NCBI RefSeq assembly: GCF_022682495.2
Contig: NC_071392.1
Coordinates: 51,299,459 to 51,363,458 of the forward strand
Origin: Desmodus rotundus
Taxonomy: Eukaryota > Chordata > Mammalia > Chiroptera > Phyllostomidae
DNA: 64,000 nucleotides
Reading direction: 5' to 3'
Of this stretch, positions 45,179 through 57,382 are shown in pieces. The translations under genes were made by a program, and so were the position numbers. Each line of letters opens with the position of its first letter. Within the stretch, counting starts at the first letter, position 1. Under the pieces are notes generated by a model. That model had not been told where the DNA came from. It worked only from the letters and a program-made list of their open reading frames with translations, and did not search any database.

Positions 45179-47820
45179 AAGAAAAAGCATGAATGTGTTA
45201 ACTTGAATAGTTTAATTAATAAATCTTCTTTCAGTGCCTCCTAACGTGGTTAGTTCCTCAGCTTGGGTTGCAAGGGCTGCTCCAATGATGTAAAGCTAAA
45301 ATTCTGATCAAGTTTCAAATCCTCATAGTCCACTGCAAATTAAATACTATTTTAGTAGTAAGAGAATTGTCATCCTCTCTTAATATTTTAAAATAAGGAA
45401 CAGAATATATGTTCACAGCTTTCAAAAAAGTAGTTGGCATTTTAAGTCAAAGAAAAAATTCACAGTCTTTCAGTGCACATGGAAATGACTTCTGTGAATT
45501 AGAGGCAAAGATCAAAGCAAGGTCAATCTATGGTGAGGTGTGATTGCAAGCAAGAAAACAAATCCTATGATCAAAAGTGGGGGAAAAACAAGAGGAAAGC
45601 ATACAAACCACAAGTAATTCAAGATGAAGGCCGCTGGGAATCAGAGACATGTATTTATATATGGCTAGATAGTGGAACAAGAGTAATAGTTGAAAGAATT
45701 CAGCAGGATTTGCCACTGGGATGCTTAGAGAGAATCATGCATCAGATGAAGTCTCAGAGTAGCAAACTTCCACTCTTGTGATTCATGCCACTTTAAGACA
45801 GACTCTGAAAGTCAACAAGATAATCAAACAAGTTAGTGTTCTCTGAACAAGGAGGTACCCTTCTCATCACACTTGGTCTTTATGAGAAAGAGAGAGAGAT
45901 TGAGAGAGAGAACATAAAACAATGTATATATTATCCATTAAATCCATGAGTCAACTACATGGGATGACCATGGCCTCTCTGCACAGGATATGAAGAGCTA
46001 GCCTTCCATCCTTGCCCTCGCTCAGATGGCTCATTCATTCATCTGTTTATATACTCACCTACATAACTGCTAATTCAGAGAGTGTTTATCAAGTGCTCTC
46101 TGACACTGCAAAGTTCCATAAACTAGGACTGGAGGGATGCAATCAAGTGCATGCAAGTTCAGTATAGCTGCTTGTGACGTGGCCAATAAGCATGTACCAC
46201 ATTGTTTTCCAAACTTCAGGGTACTAGTACTTTGACTTCTTTCTAGGTAAGATTCAGGGCTTTAAAAAATGGCTTTAATGTGTCCTAATTTGAGAGAAAT
46301 AAGATAAATCATCCTTTGGTGTGGTTCATGTACCCGTCAAGGGTCCTATATTTTCACGTCCATCTGGCCCTCTGTGGGATTTATTTCTGCATCATTATGA
46401 CATCAACTTCTTGCTCTGGAAAATTTCAATACTGTATTAGCTGTCACATTATCAAAGGCTCTCAGAGACTGGCATGAGCATTTCTGCTAATTCTGGGAAA
46501 CACTTTTGGAGAAGTAAGCAAGACCAGATGAGAGAGGGAATGTTCACAGCCTTCTGTCCCATTTGAGTGGTCTTAGGACTTTAAAAGTTGTGGGGTAACA
46601 TATATTACAGAGAAAGTACAAGTCTGAGATGTGAGCCAGTTTATCCGAAGTGGGACAGAGGCAGTTAGGAATTAGAAAGCAATGGAGGAAAGAAAGTCCA
46701 GAGCCTGCAAGGGAAACAGTGCAAGTGAGAACAGCCCTCAACATGCAGATACAGTATGCACTAGCCAACAACTGCTCTCAACCACACATCTACCTGCTGA
46801 GGTATCGTGCTCCATGATTCTGCTTTCTTCTATCCTCCCCAGTTTTTAAAGTTTAGAACATCCTAGTCCTCTAATTTACCAAAAAAAAAAATCATGTGAA
46901 GAAAGATAGCTTGAGGAATACTGATCCAGCAAAAATGTGAGCCTGGCACCCAATGCCTCTTCTCTTTGGAATCAGGTGCACACTCTCTCCCTCTGGATTG
47001 GGTCACCTTGTCTCAGAACAACTTTTCTATGAAACCTGATACCTCCAGTATCCAACCCAGAATACAACCTTCACACCAAAATTCAGTGAGGAGCAAGTCT
47101 GCCAAAGCCTGAGTCATCCTCTGAGGCTCTGAGAGGGACCAGATTTTCCCTTTCCAGTGGCCCCTTCAAGGACAGAGTGCTGTCTTATACCAATAATGCA
47201 CAAGCTAATACAGTACCATCCAACCTCATTAGATCATTTTGAATTAATCCTCATATTCCTTAGTGAGAGAAAGATATTCTTCCATTTACCACTGGCCAAG
47301 TGTTTGAGAGTAAACATGTCTGCCAAACTAGTGGCAACCTACCTGCAGAACTATTGCAGAGGCATGTGGCTATGGAGCCAGGGAAGGCCCTGTACCTGAG
47401 GAATTTGCCAGGGAGCAGTTCTGTTCCTGATTCCTTTATACAGACTCCTCAGGCAGTCTTCATAACCTTAGTTACCCACTGTCCCAGCAGAAGATAAATC
47501 AGCAATTTGAAAACACTGGCCTGCAGAACAAAGAAGGAGGGCAACGTTGCCCTGGGTAAAACAAAAAGTCCAGGAAACCCTGCCTAGGACTTCAATTGGG
47601 AGTATAAATTGCCTAAGGCAAGAGAGAGCTGTTAGTGCTGATGGGTATGAAGCAGGTGAAAAGGAGAGTACAAAAAAGAAAAAAAAAAGATGTTCTTACT
47701 TTTCTTCCTCTTGTAAAAATGCCCCACCTTAATAACTCCATAATTCCCTAATTGTTAGCTTTCATCTGTGGAAATTTAAGATATATCAAGCTAAGTTCTA
47801 AATGAATTATATCTAAAATG
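45179..47820. other. Intron sequence, nothing recognised
   Basis: Contains a GA-rich simple repeat at 45889-45911. No exon-like frame and no named repeat. Confidence 0.4.
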
Positions 47821-47834
47821 AATTTAATCCTCTC

Positions 47835-47965
47835 AACAATCTTATGAATTAGGCTACAAATGACTATCCTCATTTTACAGATGAAAACACTGAAAATTGG
47901 AGATGTTAATTCACTGCAGTCACACAGCTGGTGTGTTACTGAGCTGAGAGGCAAAGTAGTTTGCT
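47835..47965 (-). repeat. MIR-like SINE, reverse
   Basis: TCCTCATTTTACAGATGAAA, then CAGTCACACAGCTGGTG. Confidence 0.7.
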
Positions 47966-48538
47966 TGCAGGGTCAACCTCTGCCCACTAGGCTATAATTC
48001 TCTAAAGATAAGCAACAGGAAAAGAAATATGGCCTGGTGGCCAATCTCTTCCCCTGACAGCTAAGTCATGTTCCTCCATTCTATATTACATTCTCACTAA
48101 GCATATCACATTCTAAGGAATGCTAATATAATAACTGCTTAATCCATACTTTTGTTAAGCCATCTGACACCATCTCCATTGAAGACATGTTACTATATTA
48201 ATCCAAATAGTCTGGTGAGGAATGCAGGTTATACAAAACATGAGTTCTCTCCACTCTACCTTCACTTGGAAAGAAACTAACCATTTTGACCTCTTAGGAC
48301 TAGCAGAAGCCCTAAGAGGACATCACTCCTTCTAAAATCATTGAAGAATCTTTTTTTTTAGATCCTTCACAGAACAGCAGGGAGCAATGCTGGATAAACA
48401 AAGCAAAATAACCTCATTTGATTCATAGATGTCAAGACAAGATCATTCCATCAAGACCAGCAATAAACTCCCAGGAAGCATAATGCACAGTTGCGCTCAC
48501 TACAGCTCTGCCCATCTGGCTGCTCCTGAGCATCCAGT

Positions 48539-48562
48539 TCCAGGTCCAGGTCCAGGTCCAAT
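48539..48562. repeat. Short (CAGGTC)n repeat
   Basis: Three units of CAGGTC. Confidence 0.85.
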
Positions 48563-49082
48563 CTCATTACACCTGCTCTGACCTACCACCACTCACCTTC
48601 ATGAGCTCCTTACAGCCCATAAGCTTTGCATCCCAAAACACATTTTCAACAAACTTCCCTCTCATTTTGGCAACATAATTTTACGTACCCAACAGTATTT
48701 GCTAATTACAAATAGCAGGAAAGGTTTTTGAAAGTTTTACCCCAATTTTGTCAACAATCTTTTTCCTATTTCAAGAGGTAAACTGACAGGCTAAGATGGG
48801 CACATTCAGGTAGGGTTGAAAAAGACAGTAAGGCAGTGTGTTTTGGGCCTGGACTGAAATCTTTAGTAATAGATAGGATTGAGCACTGTCTCTGTAAGAA
48901 TTTGGGCTTATCTGCTTTGAATCCCACGTGCATCAGGAGCACAATCAGAATAAAAACATCTGCCCCCTTTCTACTTTGGAGGCATGTTGTAAGTTTAGGT
49001 GAAGCTGGGGTTTAGTTTTCAGTGGCCCTTCAGATTTACCTTGTTCTTTCTGAAGAATATTGTTAAAGAATAAAAAGGGAGG

Positions 49083-49262
49083 GCCCTGGCTGATACCTCA
49101 GTGGCATCATCCCAATACACCAAGGTTACAGGTTCAATCCCTGGTCAGGACACATTGGTCAAGAACTGACCAATGAATGCATCCATAAGTGGAACAACAA
49201 ATCAATGTTTCTCTCTCGTTCTCTCTCCCTTCTTCTCCCCCCTCTAAAATCAATAAAAAATA
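49083..49262 (+). mobile_element. Ves-type SINE 11, degenerate
   Basis: GCCCTGGCTGATACCTCAGT head, GGTTCAATCCCTGGTCAGGA box B region, CT-rich body, AATCAATAAAAAATAAG tail. No clear target duplication. Confidence 0.82.
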
Positions 49263-49692
49263 AGTAAAATGGGCAAGTCGCAATGTCCATAAATATAAAA
49301 TGAGCACATGTCAAAAGGTTATTTTTAACTTTATTACTTAATGAAGGAACTGGTAAAATATTTCAGTCAGTTCCAAGAATTTAAAGAACCAATATATGTA
49401 GGCAATAAGAAATGCTGAAATGAATTTACATTGAGACAGAAAATTGACAACAGTCGATTGCAACCCCTCCAGACAAAATTCATAAGCTTTTCATAATTTC
49501 CCCTATCACTATGAACATATTAAAGGTTCCAAGAAGTCTTGAAATAAAAATACTTGTGTAACATTATGTAACCCTGTCTTCCCACACATATTTGCTCACA
49601 TCATACCCACTGGGGCACAATTTGGGGAAGAGTTTATTTCTCACTACACATTTTATGGACTTCTCCGATCTTCCCTACAAAACACAGGTACA

Positions 49693-49839
49693 AAATTACC
49701 TTGAAATCCATAATCCCCAAGTTATTTGCAAGGAGATTTTCCTTGTTTATATCAGATGTCTCCAGAGAAAATAATCAAATTTAAGAGCGAGAGGAATTCA
49801 GATTGTGGGAGGAAGTAATTCTTGACTAATTAGCTTAGG
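49693..49839 (+). repeat. 147-bp direct duplication, left copy
   Basis: Begins AAATTACCTTGAAATCCATA and ends CTAATTAGCTTAGG. Identical to 50528-50674 except for one base (GTTTAT against GTTCAT). Not part of a recognised interspersed repeat. Confidence 0.95.
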
Positions 49840-49984
49840 TATAAGCTCCATTGAACATATTGAACATGTAAATTTTCTGATTTTGAACTAGTTGTTTTTA
49901 AAAAGAGCTAAATGGTCAATATTTCCTGTGGGTAGGAACAAAGTGACATGATGCAACATATCAGAGTGACAAAAAGGACCCTGG

Positions 49985-50170
49985 GCTTGGGCAGTTCAGG
50001 TTGGCAACCCAGCCCCACCACTCAGAGTCTGCTCTGGGCAAGGCTTCTTATCTTCCTGTGGCAATTTTCTCATCTGTAAACTAGGGATAATATTCATGGT
50101 GTGGATTTGAAAATTAAATAATAAAATGCATGTAAACTTCTATTTCAATTCCTAGCAATAAGTGCTCAAG
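49985..50170 (+). repeat. MIR SINE
   Basis: TTTTCTCATCTGTAAACTAG / GGATAATATT core and AGCAATAAGTGCTCAAG tail. Confidence 0.7.
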
Positions 50171-50527
50171 ACTATTAGCTATTAAAATTACTGATGTCCT
50201 AACACACAATACTAAACAATCTTTAATCAGTAATACTTGATGGTAGGAGGTTGTAGATGATTCCAGAGGTGCACATCTATCTTGAGATTCTGTGATTCTA
50301 CCACTACTGCCCAGAGGTAACTTTCCCCTTCTTTGATGAAGATACACCTATAGGAACAATCATAGCAACTTAGTGTCTCCAACTGAGACCTGCAGAGTAA
50401 AAACCACAAAGATGAGCTGTGGGTCTCCCTTGAAGGAAAAAGAAAAAATGACTATGGCCTCTCTCTAGGCAAGAAGCTCTATATCTGGGGTCCATGGATA
50501 GATTCCAAGATGTTCATTAATGACCTG

Positions 50528-50674
50528 AAATTACCTTGAAATCCATAATCCCCAAGTTATTTGCAAGGAGATTTTCCTTGTTCATATCAGATGTCTCCAG
50601 AGAAAATAATCAAATTTAAGAGCGAGAGGAATTCAGATTGTGGGAGGAAGTAATTCTTGACTAATTAGCTTAGG
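50528..50674 (+). repeat. 147-bp direct duplication, right copy
   Basis: Second copy of the segment at 49693-49839, same orientation, offset 835 bp, 146 of 147 bases identical. Confidence 0.95.
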
Positions 50675-50704
50675 ATATGCCTTTTATTAGGAGGGGTTCA
50701 TAGC

Positions 50705-50960
50705 TTCTATCAGATGAACCACTGCTTCTGAGACAGCATGGGCACAGTGGAAAGAAAATAAGTGTAAAAATCAAACAAAACTGAGCCTCATACAATTACC
50801 TATAGGACCTGAGTAATCTTAGCAAAATTTGCAATGTCATTCGGCCTGTTTCTTCATCTTTAGAAACACAAGTTCTAGGAAAATTAAATGAGAACACAAG
50901 CAAAAATGCCTAATTTGATGCCTGACTCTGAAAGGTGCTTAGTGAGGCTTAGTTCTTTCT
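50705..50960 (+). repeat. Degenerate MIR SINE
   Basis: GGACCTGAGTAATCTTAGCA, then GTTTCTTCATCTTTAGAAAC, then GATGCCTGACTCTGAAAGGT. Confidence 0.5.
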
Positions 50961-51164
50961 ATTTTCCCTGACTGAATACTTTCACCTTAAACTGCACTAT
51001 GAAGGAGCTAACAGGGAGCTTAGACTTTAGGCAATCGAATTGCTCATCCAACAGATGAGACTGTGGAAAGTTAAGTGTATTGCTGAGGTCACATCTTTAA
51101 CCTTCTACAATACAGAGGGATCTTGTAGAGCTAATGGACATCGTAAAGACTATGGGACCACCTG

Positions 51165-51368
51165 CAGGGGTGTCCAACCTTTTGGTGTCTCTGGGCCACA
51201 CTGGAAGAAGAGTGGTCTTGGGCCACACATTAAACACATTGCAAAACAATAATCACACGCACACAAAATCTCATAATGTTTTAAGTAAATATACAGTTTT
51301 GTGTTGGGGAGCATTCATAGCCATCCTGGGCCTCATGCAGTCCACGGACCACGGATTGGACACCCCTG
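51165..51368 (+). mobile_element. Non-autonomous hAT element, copy 1
   Basis: Terminal inverted repeats: CAGGGGTGTCCAACC at the left, and the right end GGATTGGACACCCCTG reads CAGGGGTGTCCAATCC on the other strand. Interior GGGCCACACTGGAAGAAGAG and CTCATAATGTTTTAAGTAAA is shared with the element at 61355-61544 on the opposite strand. No coding capacity. Confidence 0.85.
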
Positions 51369-51867
51369 GAGCATGGTTTCCTGGAATTCACTCTCTGTTG
51401 CTCAATAAATGTCTCTTGAACAGTTCTCTAACTCCAAGAAACACATGTGTCAGCATCATGGTCAGCATAACCAAGAAAGCCTAGAGTAACATTTAGGTTC
51501 CTAGAAATTGTCTTCATTGGTGAATCCTTTGAATTACTAAAGCATCTGAGGAGAATTTTAGAGCAGCAGGAACAGAATCCTCCCATGTGAACGTCGCAAA
51601 AACCAGGAGACCAAATGCCACCATCAGACATGCTAATGCCTCTCCTCCTGAATCAGGAAAACCTGGGTCTGGAGACTGAGGGCAGCATCTGGCCTAATAC
51701 TAAGAGTAGTTTGATCTTTCCCTGGTTAGGTTTTTGGTGGAAAGAACAGTGTGACCAGAATCCTCACACCAAAGTCCCCACTGCAGTCCTGCCTGGGGCC
51801 ACTGAGTAACATCAAAATGGCCACTGGCCCTCTTTAGCAAACTTTTCTCTCATTTTCTTTTTAATTG

Positions 51868-52083
51868 ACTTATTTTTCAGACTATAAGATGCATCTTTCC
51901 CCCCCAAATTTGGGAGGAAAATGGGGGTGTATCTTATAGTCCAAATGTAGCTTACATTTACATTGGTGAAATATTATGTTATTTATGTTATTAAATATTT
52001 TACCACATTTTTTGCTTCAAAATTTTTTTTCCTATTTTCCTCCTCTAAAACCTAGGTGTGTCTTATGGTCCAAAAAATATGGT
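51868..52083. mobile_element. MITE-like DNA element with long inverted repeats
   Basis: The left end TATTTTTCAGACTATAAGAT pairs with the right end, which reads CATATTTTTTGGACCATAAG on the other strand. The inner part continues GCATCTTTCC against ACACACCTAGG. About 216 bp and AT-rich inside. Superfamily not assigned. Confidence 0.7.
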
Positions 52084-53317
52084 AAGTGTGTCTTGTGATA
52101 ATTTGATACTTTCTGCTGTACAAACACATTGTGAATAAGGGATAAAAGAAAGGCTGTGGGGGAACTTAAAGAACTTTTGAAAAAATATTTTGCATAATCT
52201 CGGACTACAGAACCACCGCCAAAAATTCCGTAAGTTCGTAAGTGGCCACCCTAAAGCCATGCGGTGTAACCCAAATACTAGGACTCACAGTTACTAAGGA
52301 TTCCAGAGGGACCAACAGGATGTCTGGCCCCAAGGTGACTTCACTGGTGGTTTCTATCTTTAATGTTTATTGATCCAAAAGTAACAATAACTTAATTTTA
52401 TAAAGACAAATTTTATACAAATTGCAGTTTTGAATGGAAGTCAAAAAAGAACAAGGAGATTGCTAACATACTGAAAATCAAGCCATACTTTTTCTGGAAA
52501 TGAGTTCTGATATAGTGCTGGACACAGTATTTTCAGTTCAGTTTGTTCTTGTGGTTATTTTCTAAAGATCTGTGCTCAAGAAAGAACTCTGAGTACCTGC
52601 ATAACCCTTCTTTAAAGAGCACTGGAACGGAGGGGCAGTAGAAGGTGCTGGAGAGACTTGGGAGAAAGAGTTCACTCCTTGGCCACCTGTGTCAAAGCAC
52701 ACAGCCTCCTGCTCCTGGACATTCAGAGCTGAAAATACTTTTCACCCACATGACATGCAATTGCCACAAACAAATAAATAAACAAAGAAACAAGTAAATT
52801 GTGCAGCACTATTCTTTCACACAATTGTATACTTTGATATATGCCTTGATTTGATTTTCTGCAGCCTTTTTAAAAGTCTTATCTGCATGAAGTTAATTAC
52901 TAAAGAAGAAAAATTATTCAACACAGTTTTGCAGGAGGTCCACTCTTCAGATTCCATTTAGGCTTCTTGAGCTGGAATTGCCATGTTCCTATGGTTAACA
53001 TGGATATTTTATTAGGTTAAACACAAACTTTGCATGAATTTTTAGAGACTTCAAAGAAATATTGTGCTATGGGTGTGCTGCTGTGGGCTATATTACCAGA
53101 TTCTTGTCGGCATTTGGGAATATTTTAGGGGGATATTTTAAGAAGCACAGTTTGGTGTGTGAGAATTACTGCATGATAGAATGGGTAGGAAAATCTATTG
53201 TCAGGAGACCCTGAACGATCCATACAATATTTGCATAAATGAAAGTGGCTTCTGGAACAGCCTTTCACTAGCTGTTTTCATGCCATCTATAAATACTTGC
53301 AGACACTTCTTTTTTTT
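52084..53317. other. Intron sequence, nothing recognised
   Basis: No exon or named repeat. Confidence 0.45.
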
Positions 53318-53480
53318 CTTTTTAAATTATTTTATTGTTGTTCAATTACAGTTGTGTGCATCCCCCCGCAAGTCTCCCCCACCCCTTCTATGGTACATAC
53401 CCTGTATCTGCCCCTCCAGATCCACACTCCACTTTTCTCCCTGCTCAGCACTCCAGGAAGTGGACTCCTAGGGGCTGCAT
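53318..53480 (-). mobile_element. L1 3' end, reverse
   Basis: TTTTAAATTATTTTATTGTT and GTTCAATTACAGTTGTGTGC followed by C-rich reversed 3' UTR. Confidence 0.75.
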
Positions 53481-53977
53481 CCCAGCCTGACCTCTGGCTT
53501 TTGTCTGGAGTCAATCAATGGGAAGCACCAGCAGAACACAGAAGGCCAGGTCAGGGAGGGGTTGGAGCACTGGTTCTCTTGGCTGGCTCCCTGCCAGACT
53601 CAATTCTCTCCCTTGCAGGTGATCCCTCAAGAAATTACATCTCTTCTCTGAGAGTTTTTTCTATTTTTTATTGTATTTTCCCATTATCATTTATCCCCAT
53701 TATAATTCTCTCCCCACCACAATCTCTACACTGCTGTCCATGTATATGAGTCCTTTTTCCTTTTTGCTTGATCCCTCCCCGCAACTGCCCCCCAGAGCTG
53801 TCAGCCTGCTATCTATGAGTGTCTCTATTTTGCTTGTTAGCTTATTTTGTTCATTAGATTCCACATGTGAGTGAAATCATATGGTATTTGTCTTCTCCTG
53901 ACTGGTTTATTTCACTGAGCATAATGTTCTCCAGATCCATTCATGCTGTCACAAAGGGTAAATTTTTTTCTTTTTTT

Positions 53978-55938
53978 TAATATAACTTATTGGTTATGCT
54001 ATTACAGTTGTCCCATTTCCCCCCCTTCATTCCCCTCCACCCTGCACACCTCTCCCACCCACATTTCCCCCCTTTAGTTCATGTCCATGGGTCATACATA
54101 TAATAAGTTCTTTGGCTTCTACATTTCCTATACTATTCTTAACCTCCCCTGTCTATTTTCTACCTACCAATTATGCTACTTATTCCCTGTACCTTTTCCC
54201 CCTCTCTCCCCCTCCCACTCCCCTGCTGATAACCGTACACATGATCTCCATTTCTGTGGTTCAGTTCCTGTTTTACTTGTTTGCTTAGTTTTTGTTTTTG
54301 TTTTGTTTTAGGTGTGGTTGTTAATAACTGGAGTTTGTTGTCATTTTACTGGTCATATTTTTTATCTCCTTTTTCTTAGATAAGTCCCTTTAACATTTCA
54401 TATAATAAGGGCTTGGTGATGATGAACTCCTTGAACTTGACCTTATCTGGGAAGCACTTTATCTGCCCTTCCATTCTAAATGATACATTTGCTGGATACA
54501 GTAATCTTGGATGTAGGTCCTTGCCTTTCATGACTTGGAATACTTCTTTCCAGCCTCTTCTTGAGTGCAAGATCTCTTTTGAGAAATCAGCTGAGCATCT
54601 TCTGGGAACTCCTTTGTAGGTAACTGTCTCCTGTCTCCTTTTCTCTTGCTGCTTTTAAGGTTCTCTCCTTATCTGTAATCTTGAGTAATGTAATTATGAT
54701 GTGCCTTGCTGTGTGCTTCCTTGGGTACAACTTCTTTGGCATTCTCTGAGCTTCCTGGACTTCCTGGAAGTCCATTTCCTTTGCCAGATTGGAGAAGTTC
54801 TCCATTATTTGTTCACATAAGTTTTCAATGTCTTGCTCTTCCTCTTCTCCTGGCACCCCTATGAATCTAATGTTGGAACATTTAAAGTTGGCTTGGAGGT
54901 TCCTAAGCCTCTCCTCATTTTTTTGAATTCTTGTTTCTTCATTCTATTCTAGTTGAATGCTTATTTCTTCCTTTCGGTCCAAACTGTTGATTTGAGTCTG
55001 TTTCCTTCCCATCACTGTTGGTTCCCTGTACATTTATCTTTATTTCACTTAGCATAGCCTTCATTTTTTCATCTAATTTGTGACCATATTCAACCAATTC
55101 TGTGAGCATCCTGATTACCAGTGTTTTGAACTGTGTATCTGATAGGTTGACTATGTCTTCATTGCATAGTTGTATTTTTTCTGGAGCTTTGATCTGTTCT
55201 TTCATTTGGGCTTTTTTTGTGTGTCTTGGCATGCCTGTTACATCATAAGGGGTGGAGCCTTAGGTGTTCAACAGGGTGGGGCAATCCACATCACTGAGTC
55301 GTGACGCCGTATGTGGGGGAGGGGTCCGAGAGGGAACAATGCTGCTTGCTCCACTCTCTGATGGTTTTCAGTCACTTCCCCCGCTACCCACAATCAAATT
55401 GGGCTCTTCTGGTGCTGATTCCCAGTTGGGTGGGTTTGTGTACGTTCAAGGACCCTGTGGGTCTCTCCAGTGAACTCTCCTGTGAGGCTGGGAGTTTCTC
55501 TCACTGCTGCCTCAACCCCCACAGGCGTTTTCAATTAGAGGTTTGAGGCTTTATTTCCTCGCCCCGGAACCCTAGGTTGCATGGTCTGTCTCACTCCCCA
55601 GTTGTTCCTCCTCGTTTATCTGCACCCAAATGTGGGACCACCCAGTCCGCAACCTGCTGCCTTCCCAGGTCCGCCAGCCACCGCCTTGCCCGCCCCGGTC
55701 CTCCAGCTGCTGCCTTGCTGCCAGTCCTCTCTGCCCTGCTGCCCAGCTCCACCACTTCTACCGGTCTGGATGAATGTTTCTTCTTTAACTCCTTGGTTGT
55801 CAGACTTCCATACAGTTCAATTTTCTGTCAGTTCTGGTTGTTTTTTGTTTTTAAATTTGTTGTTATCCTTCTTTTGGTTGTGCGAGGAGGCACAGTGTGT
55901 CTACCTACACCTCCATCTTGGCCGGAAGTCTCTGTTAT
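53978..55938 (-). mobile_element. HAL1-like element, copy C, nearly full length
   Basis: On the minus strand: 5' end GGCCAAGATGGAGGTGTAGG near 55921, 5' UTR to about 55235, decayed ORF1 (55232-54376), then directly the 3' tail to 53978. Inserted into an L1. Flanking GTAAATTTTTTTCTTTTTTT (53958 on) and GTAATTTTTTCTTTTTTAT (55942 on) are a probable target duplication. Confidence 0.88.
54376..55232 (-). pseudogene. L1-type ORF1 of HAL1 copy C, frameshifted
   Basis: The frame opens MPRHTKKAQMKEQIKAPEKI (55232) and is open to 54939, resumes at 54856-54587 (ENLCEQIMENFSNLAKEMDF) and at 54570-54376 (VMKGKDLHPRLLYPANVSFR). The segments lie in order but in different frames, with stops between them. 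Confidence 0.85.
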
Positions 55939-56559
55939 TCTGTAATTTTTTCTTTTTTATGGCCAAGTAGTATTCCATTATAGAAATGTCCCAGAGTTGG
56001 TTTATCCACTCATCTACTAAAGGACACTTGGGCTGCTTCCATGTCTAATAACTCCTCAGGCAAGGGAAACAAAAGAGAAATAAACAAATGGGACTACATC
56101 AAACTAAGAAGTTTTTGCACAGCAAAGGAAACCATTAACAAAATGAAAAGACAACCCAGTGAATGAGATAATTACTTTAGGTTGACTGGATACATTGGTT
56201 CTGCACCTTATATATGTAATCTTGTAGAAGTATTTCTTTGCCCTCTGTTTAAAAACATATAGATATGAGTTTGCTTTCTGAAACATTAGTTCTTTTCCTT
56301 CTGCTTCTATGTACCCATTAAAGCTATAATTTACAGTATATAATATTGGATTAGTCAGAAAATTGAAAGACTACTCTTGTCTGATCAATAAAATGCCCAG
56401 GTTATCTGCACAAAATAAAGTATAAACACTTTCAAATTTTCTTATTGCATACTTTCCAAGAATTAGCCATCCCAATAAATTTATTAAGCAGTAAGTAAAA
56501 CTAATCATTTGATGAAGTCCTTTCATCCTAATAACATTACCTTCTCTATGTCCTTGCCA

Positions 56560-56715
56560 CTCAGAGTGGGTCCTCAAACCAGCACCATCAGCCTTACCTG
56601 GTAGCTTGCTAGAAATGCAGAATTTTGGGCCTATCCCAGACCCACTGAATTGGACTCTGTGTTTTAACAACATCCCCAGGCAATTCACCTGCACATGCAA
56701 GTTTGGGAAGCCTGC
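56560..56715 (+). repeat. MER5-type hAT element
   Basis: TTGCTAGAAATGCAGAATTT, then CCCAGACCCACTGAATTGGA, TGTGTTTTAACAACATCCCC. Confidence 0.8.
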
Positions 56716-57330
56716 TGTAGAAATTACAAAGCCAATGTCTAATCCTATAAGTAAATGAAAGAACCAAAGTCATTATTCCAAGCATCTCTTGTAAATACAA
56801 AGAAAAATCAAGATTATCAAACTAAAGTTGTGATGATGATATATCATAGTATACCTGTTGAACGCTGGTTAATAAAATGAATGCTTGATCTCTGGTTAGC
56901 GTTTCCCACATTCTCATAAAGAAGACTACTGCAAAATTCTCAAGAAGTTAAATGTTCTGAATGGTTGACTGGGTTCTAGTTGTTTGCAGTTTAATTTGCA
57001 TTTTAATGAAATCATCACAACTAGATTTTTATTAAAAAATGATTCTTCAACACATTCCATAGGAAGTGGAATCATTCTGATTAGTCACTTTTTTTGTCCA
57101 CAATATGTAAATTAAACTCAAGTCTCTGGGTCAGTGACATTCAACAACTTCATATAAATGAAATGGGAAAATCCATAAAGTTTTCCCTGGCCATCCCACC
57201 AAAATGATAAGTAATTGCTGACTTGCTCAAATGCCCTGAGGGATGCTCATGCCCTTTCATGGAAAAACAACTGAAACCATATGAGCAGTATCTGGTTCTG
57301 GATTTCAGAAACAATGTTTAAAACAACAGA

Positions 57331-57371
57331 CTGTAATTGAATAACAATAAAAATTTTTAAAAAAAGAAAAA
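57331..57371 (+). mobile_element. 41-bp L1 3' end insertion
   Basis: CTGTAATTGAATAACAATAA then an A-rich tail, flanked by a perfect 11-bp target duplication AAAACAACAGA (57320-57330 and 57372-57382). Confidence 0.75.
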
Positions 57372-57382
57372 AAAACAACAGA

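Larger units (their letters stand above)
53655..56165 (-). mobile_element. Twin-primed L1, interrupted by HAL1 copy C
   Basis: 3' part on the minus strand: tail and 3' UTR from 53655 (TTATTGTATTTTCCCATTAT), end of ORF2 to 53977, resuming at 55942-56046 (GGCCAAGTAGTATTCCATTA). From about 56047 to 56165 the adjoining upstream ORF2 sequence appears on the plus strand ([20 protein letters not shown]). Inversion of the 5' part is the signature of twin priming. HAL1 copy C occupies 53978-55941 within it. Confidence 0.8.

Noticed and set aside
55577..55970. Open frames of 122 and 129 codons on the plus strand
   Set aside because: Antisense of the HAL1 copy C 5' UTR; the proline- and cysteine-rich translation follows from GC-rich sequence.
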